Of a stretch of 18,711 bases of DNA, positions 15,481 to 18,711 are shown one piece after another (within the stretch, counting starts at the first letter, position 1; the number at the start of each line of letters is the position of its first letter). The notes beneath the pieces were generated by a model that ran no database searches, was not told where the DNA came from, and saw nothing but the letters and a program-made list of their open reading frames with translations. The position numbers and the translations under genes were made by a program. The DNA is taken from NCBI GenBank assembly GCA_003248755.1, contig QFQW01000070.1:1-18711 (forward strand). The letters run 5' to 3'. The stretch comes from Chryseobacterium sp. Lineage in GTDB: Bacteria; Bacteroidota; Bacteroidia; Flavobacteriales; Weeksellaceae.

Positions 15481-15519
15481 CAAATTGAATTTTTCTTCAT
15501 TTCAAAAGAATTTTCACAA

Positions 15520-16656
15520 ATGATAAAAAAAATATTAATTACGGGAGGTGCCGGTTTTATAGGAAGTAATCTTGCTCTCAAATTAATCGATAAAGGTTAC
15601 GAAATTACCGTTCTCGACAATCTGTCCGAGCAAATCCACGGTTCCGATCCTGAAAACACTTCCCCACTTTATAAAAGTATCAAAGACAAAGTTCATTTTA
15701 TTAAAGGAACCGTTACCTCCCGCCAAGACTTAGAAAAATCGATTGAAGGTCAGGATGTAATTGTTCATTATGCAGCAGAAACCGGAACAGGACAATCTAT
15801 GTATTGCATCGAAAAATATACAGAGGTCAATGTTCAGGGAACTGCTTTGATGTTGGATATTTTGGTCAATCAAAAAAACTCGGTTCAAAAAGTTGTCATT
15901 GCTTCTTCCCGCTCAATCTATGGAGAAGGGAAATATGAACATCCGGAATTTGGATTAGTTTACCCTTCTCACAGAACAGAAAAGGAAATGTTAGCCGGAG
16001 ATTTTGAAGTTAAATACAAAGACAATCAAACGCTTAAATTATTACCAACTTCTGAAGATTCTAAAATCCATCCTTCTTCTGTTTACGGCATTACGAAGCA
16101 GAATCAGGAGCAGATGATAATGGCCGTTTGTCCCACGGTTGGAATTGCGCCGGTTGCTTTCAGATACCAGAATGTTTATGGTCCGGGACAATCTTTGTCA
16201 AATCCTTATACGGGAATTTTATCCATTTTTTCGAATCAAATTAGAAATAATGACGGCATCAAAATTTTTGAAGACGGGAAAGAATCCCGCGATTTTGTTT
16301 TCATAGATGATGTTGTGGATGCAACTATTGCCGGAATTGAAAACAATAATGCCGATGGTGAAGTTTTCAATGTAGGAACAGGGGTTGCTACTGATGTGAT
16401 GACGGTCGCTAAAACATTGATTGACTCTTACGGAATTGATGTTCCTGTGACAATTACCGGAAATTTTCGATTAGGAGACATCAGGCATAATTTTGCCGAT
16501 CTTACAAAAATAAAATCCAAGCTTGGTTTCGAACCAAAATTTGATTTCACTCAAGGAATTAAACAATTTACGGATTGGGTTTTACAACAGGATATTCAGG
16601 AAAATAAACTGAACGATTCTTTGGAAGAGATGAAAGCTAAAGGTTTATTCAAATAA
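15520..16656 (+). CDS. NAD-dependent sugar epimerase, dTDP-L-rhamnose 4-epimerase-like
   Basis: An extended short-chain dehydrogenase of 378 residues. GGAGFIGS is at 9-16 and the catalytic Tyr189-Lys193 lie in SVYGITK. The start is ATG 15520 (MIKKILITGG); the frame is open 41 codons further up, but that part lies in the intergenic region and resembles no leader. Family-specific segments are SSRSIYGEGKYEHPEFGLVYP, an insertion near 160-185, 'RYQNVYGPGQSLSNPYTGILSIFS' and FEDGKESRDFVFIDDVVDA. These recall the WbiB/Tll group of dTDP-L-rhamnose 4-epimerases, which make dTDP-6-deoxy-L-talose. The upstream rfbA and rfbB would feed that route if rfbC and rfbD exist elsewhere. A UDP-sugar 4-epimerase role is the main alternative. 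Confidence 0.82.
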   Translation: MIKKILITGGAGFIGSNLALKLIDKGYEITVLDNLSEQIHGSDPENTSPLYKSIKDKVHFIKGTVTSRQDLEKSIEGQDVIVHYAAETGTGQSMYCIEKYTEVNVQGTALMLDILVNQKNSVQKVVIASSRSIYGEGKYEHPEFGLVYPSHRTEKEMLAGDFEVKYKDNQTLKLLPTSEDSKIHPSSVYGITKQNQEQMIMAVCPTVGIAPVAFRYQNVYGPGQSLSNPYTGILSIFSNQIRNNDGIKIFEDGKESRDFVFIDDVVDATIAGIENNNADGEVFNVGTGVATDVMTVAKTLIDSYGIDVPVTITGNFRLGDIRHNFADLTKIKSKLGFEPKFDFTQGIKQFTDWVLQQDIQENKLNDSLEEMKAKGLFK

Positions 16657-16674
16657 ATAATTTAATAAACACTT

Positions 16675-17547
16675 ATGATTTACGATTGTTTTATATTTAA
16701 TAATGAACTTGAGATTCTGAATATCAGATTAGAATACCTCTATGATCAGGTTGATTATTTTGTTCTTGTTGAAGCCAACAGAACACTGACAGGAATTCCC
16801 AAACCGCTTACTTTCAAAGAAAATGCAGATCAATTTTCAAAATATTCCGACAAGATAATTTACATTCAGGCGGAAGAAAAACCGGAACTAAAAGACTGGG
16901 ATTACGAGTGGTATCAAAGAAACGTTATTAAAGAGGGGCTTAAAAACTGTAATGATGACGACATTATTTTTGTTTCAGACGTTGATGAAATTATAAATAT
17001 CGGAGAAATCCTAAAACGTGATAATATAGAATCACCGGCTTTGATAGAAGTTCCGATGTATTATTACTTCTTCAATATAAAACTGGAAGAACCTTTTCAG
17101 TTCAATATGGTTTCCAGGTATAAGGATCTCAAAGATTTTCATATCGGAAACAGAATGACTTTCAGAGATTTTGCTTCCAGAATCATCAAACCGGTTGGAT
17201 TCAATACAGGTTGGCATTTCAGTTTTCTTTTCGGTTTTGACATTAAAAGATATATTGAAAAAATTGAATCATTTTCACATCAGGAATACAATACACCGTT
17301 TTTTAAAGACCCGAAAAGAATCTACAACAACCTTCTTGTACAAAGAGATATTTTTAACCGGAGTTTTGTAAATTTGAAACTCTGTGATCCTGCGGAATAT
17401 GCAGAAATAAGTCCTGTTTTTAAAAAGCTGGGTCTTGAGAAATACCACTTCCGGATTACGCCAAAACTGTTTTTTCAGATTTCTTATTTAAAATTGCACA
17501 GCAAGATCAATATGGCAATTTTCCGCCTGAAAAATTTAAAGAAATGA
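16675..17547 (+). CDS. GT17-like glycosyltransferase
   Basis: A 290-residue protein resembling family GT17, named after eukaryotic beta-1,4-mannosyl-glycoprotein N-acetylglucosaminyltransferase and widespread in bacterial polysaccharide loci. It shows MIYDCFIFNNELEILNIRL at the start, 'VDYFVLVEANRTLTG', then WYQRNVIKEGL. The metal-binding 'IFVSDVDEI' has Asp102-Val-Asp104-Glu105. GWHFSFLFG and 'IESFSHQEYNTP' further on are also family features. No membrane span is present, so the enzyme should act in the cytoplasm. It starts 18 bases after the epimerase gene and overlaps the next gene by four bases (ATGA), so it belongs to the same operon. The donor in bacteria is not known. Confidence 0.82.
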   Translation: MIYDCFIFNNELEILNIRLEYLYDQVDYFVLVEANRTLTGIPKPLTFKENADQFSKYSDKIIYIQAEEKPELKDWDYEWYQRNVIKEGLKNCNDDDIIFVSDVDEIINIGEILKRDNIESPALIEVPMYYYFFNIKLEEPFQFNMVSRYKDLKDFHIGNRMTFRDFASRIIKPVGFNTGWHFSFLFGFDIKRYIEKIESFSHQEYNTPFFKDPKRIYNNLLVQRDIFNRSFVNLKLCDPAEYAEISPVFKKLGLEKYHFRITPKLFFQISYLKLHSKINMAIFRLKNLKK

Positions 17548-18434
17548 TTGGAACATTAGTTTGGAGATTTCGTGAGGCAATGGCTGTTCTTCTTGGAAAA
17601 AAGAAAACTTTTTCTGACAACAAACCGACTTCTAAAAAGTCATTTTCAATAGAAAACCTAACCGAATACCAAATTGAAAATCAAGAAACTAAATCTTTTT
17701 TAGAATCTATTTCCATAGAATTTTTATTTTGTGAATTTGGAGAAAACAGAGTGAACGCCGGCGGATCAGAATTTAATTTAAAAAACAGATTAGAACCTTC
17801 TCTTTCAACAATAAGACAATATTTTCCGACTGCAAAATTCACTGTTTATTCTGATTTTGATTTGGAAATCGAAGGTGTCGATCTTAAAAAAGTAATTTCG
17901 CCTGTTCCGGAAAAAGAACATCCAAGATATCTTTACCGAACTGCAGATTATTTCAAATTCAAATCTCTTGCAGAGTCGGAAGCAGACTTCCGTTGTGTTG
18001 TTGACACTGATATGTTTGTAATTTCGCCTGATGTCTACAGCTTGATTTATCTTACAAAGACGTTTGGTTTCTGCGCACCTTACACACCAAGAAATCTTTT
18101 AAAAAGAGATATGGAAACATCTCTAGATGCCGGAAAAATTACCGATGAAAGTAATGGTTTCGGACATTCTTACAACCAAAGTCCGATGACGCTTTGGAAA
18201 GATTCGGAAAAAGGAAAAGTCTTCTTCGAAAAGTGCTGTGAAATTATGATGAAAGAACCTTCCAGAGCTTCTCTTGTAATGTGGAAAGCTGCTTCTGAAA
18301 CAAAATCTTCTCCATATCTTTTACCTGCGGAGTTTTGTGTTTGTGGTGATGATGTTGGTATAGGAAACGAAGTAATGTTACACGTTGGGCATACTCAAGT
18401 TGCTGATTATTACAATGTAAAATTGAAAAGCTAG
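17544..18434 (+). CDS. Unassigned protein with DTD motif, possible GT-A glycosyltransferase
   Basis: I cannot name a family for this 296-residue protein. Residues 1-60 are basic and low in order, with no signal peptide. From about 65 the sequence looks like a GT-A nucleotide-sugar transferase: a strand 'AKFTVYSDFDLEI', then 'RTADYFKFKSL' and 'FRCVVDTDMFVISPDVY'. In that last segment Asp154-Thr-Asp156 sits where a metal- and donor-binding DxD would be. After it come 'SPMTLWKDSEKGKVFFEKC' and a late GHTQVADYY, giving a candidate metal-binding His near the end. It overlaps the GT17-like gene by four bases and is followed at once by another transferase-like gene, which supports a role in the same glycan. 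A hydrolase or non-catalytic role is not excluded. Confidence 0.6.
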   Translation: MIGTLVWRFREAMAVLLGKKKTFSDNKPTSKKSFSIENLTEYQIENQETKSFLESISIEFLFCEFGENRVNAGGSEFNLKNRLEPSLSTIRQYFPTAKFTVYSDFDLEIEGVDLKKVISPVPEKEHPRYLYRTADYFKFKSLAESEADFRCVVDTDMFVISPDVYSLIYLTKTFGFCAPYTPRNLLKRDMETSLDAGKITDESNGFGHSYNQSPMTLWKDSEKGKVFFEKCCEIMMKEPSRASLVMWKAASETKSSPYLLPAEFCVCGDDVGIGNEVMLHVGHTQVADYYNVKLKS

Positions 18435-18711
18435 ATGAAAAAAACAATTCTTTTTATCGCTGATAAACCAGACTGGGCTTATGAGTTTATGATCAAGGCT
18501 TGGCTTCCTTTTTTACAAAAAGATTATGATTGTTTTGTTGCCTATGATGACGATTATACCGTCAAGAAGAACAACTCGAAAAATAAGATTTTTCAATTAA
18601 TTTTCAATATTAAAAGCCTGCTGAAATTATCCGTCTTTAAAATAACCAATAAAAACGAAGCAGTTTATTTTCTAGATAAAAGTGGAAAATATTATTATCC
18701 AAAATATATCG
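18435..18711 (+). CDS. Glycosyltransferase-like protein, cut by the window end
   Basis: An open frame begins with ATG directly after the preceding stop and runs off the window after 92 codons. The visible part starts MKKTILFIADKPDWAYEFM, then 'AWLPFLQKDYDCFVAYDDDY', a lysine-rich stretch and a hydrophobic helix. The first strand followed by a loop with conserved Trp resembles the N-terminal domain of GT-B glycosyltransferases (GT4 or related) in Bacteroidota polysaccharide loci. The C-terminal donor-binding half is missing, so the family cannot be fixed. Confidence 0.6.
   Translation, partial: MKKTILFIADKPDWAYEFMIKAWLPFLQKDYDCFVAYDDDYTVKKNNSKNKIFQLIFNIKSLLKLSVFKITNKNEAVYFLDKSGKYYYPKYI

Noticed and set aside
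15397..15519. An upstream extension of the epimerase frame by 41 codons
   Set aside because: It overlaps the 5' end of the divergent gene and the promoter gap, and the canonical N-terminus MIKKILITGGAGFIG starts at 15520.
1..18711. CRISPR array, tRNA or rRNA genes, transposase or integrase genes
   Set aside because: No regularly spaced direct repeats, no cloverleaf or rRNA sequence recognised by eye, and no recombinase motifs in any substantial frame.

Overview
The window is an AT-rich stretch of a Bacteroidota genome. It most resembles Flavobacteriales of the Chryseobacterium/Elizabethkingia type. The grounds are the NusA and RimP sequences, the near absence of Shine-Dalgarno sites, and promoter-like TAnnTTTG boxes. 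Most of the window is one surface-polysaccharide (O-antigen or capsule) biosynthesis locus attached to the edge of a housekeeping operon.

Layout. (1) 1-264: no convincing gene, but several short inverted repeats. (2) 265-1064, minus strand: the start of the rimP-nusA operon. rimP is intact. nusA loses its family sequence after about 85 codons and stops at once, so only part of its N-terminal domain is here. (3) 1065-1247: a divergent promoter region. (4) 1248-4535, plus: ugd, rfbB and rfbA, which supply UDP-glucuronate and dTDP-4-keto-6-deoxyglucose. rfbC and rfbD are not in the window. (5) 4548-7250: a Wzm-type ABC permease, a hexapeptide-repeat acyltransferase and a Wzt-type ATPase with a C-terminal beta-rich domain. 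(6) 7254-10900: an unassigned protein that may be a glycosyltransferase, then a tight GDP-L-fucose module in which a GT11-like fucosyltransferase sits between fcl and gmd. (7) 10978-12545: an FkbM-family methyltransferase overlapping a GT2 glycosyltransferase. (8) 12542-15416, minus: three close-packed glycosyltransferase genes in reverse orientation. (9) 15520 to the end, plus: a nucleotide-sugar epimerase, a GT17-family protein, an unassigned protein with an Asp-Thr-Asp motif, and a glycosyltransferase-like gene cut by the window end.

How it fits together. Sugar nucleotides (UDP-GlcA, dTDP-6-deoxyhexose, GDP-L-fucose) would be assembled by up to nine glycosyltransferase candidates, decorated by the acyltransferase and perhaps the FkbM methyltransferase, and exported as a finished lipid-linked glycan by Wzm/Wzt. 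No Wzx flippase, Wzy polymerase or initiating sugar-phosphate transferase is visible, which fits an ABC-transporter-dependent pathway. The locus looks like an accessory, strain-variable region. Nothing in it is clearly a wholly new system. The points most worth a second look are the broken nusA, the inverted glycosyltransferase cassette, the dTDP-sugar route ending in a possible 4-epimerase, the acyltransferase nested in the exporter operon, and three transferase-like proteins of uncertain family.
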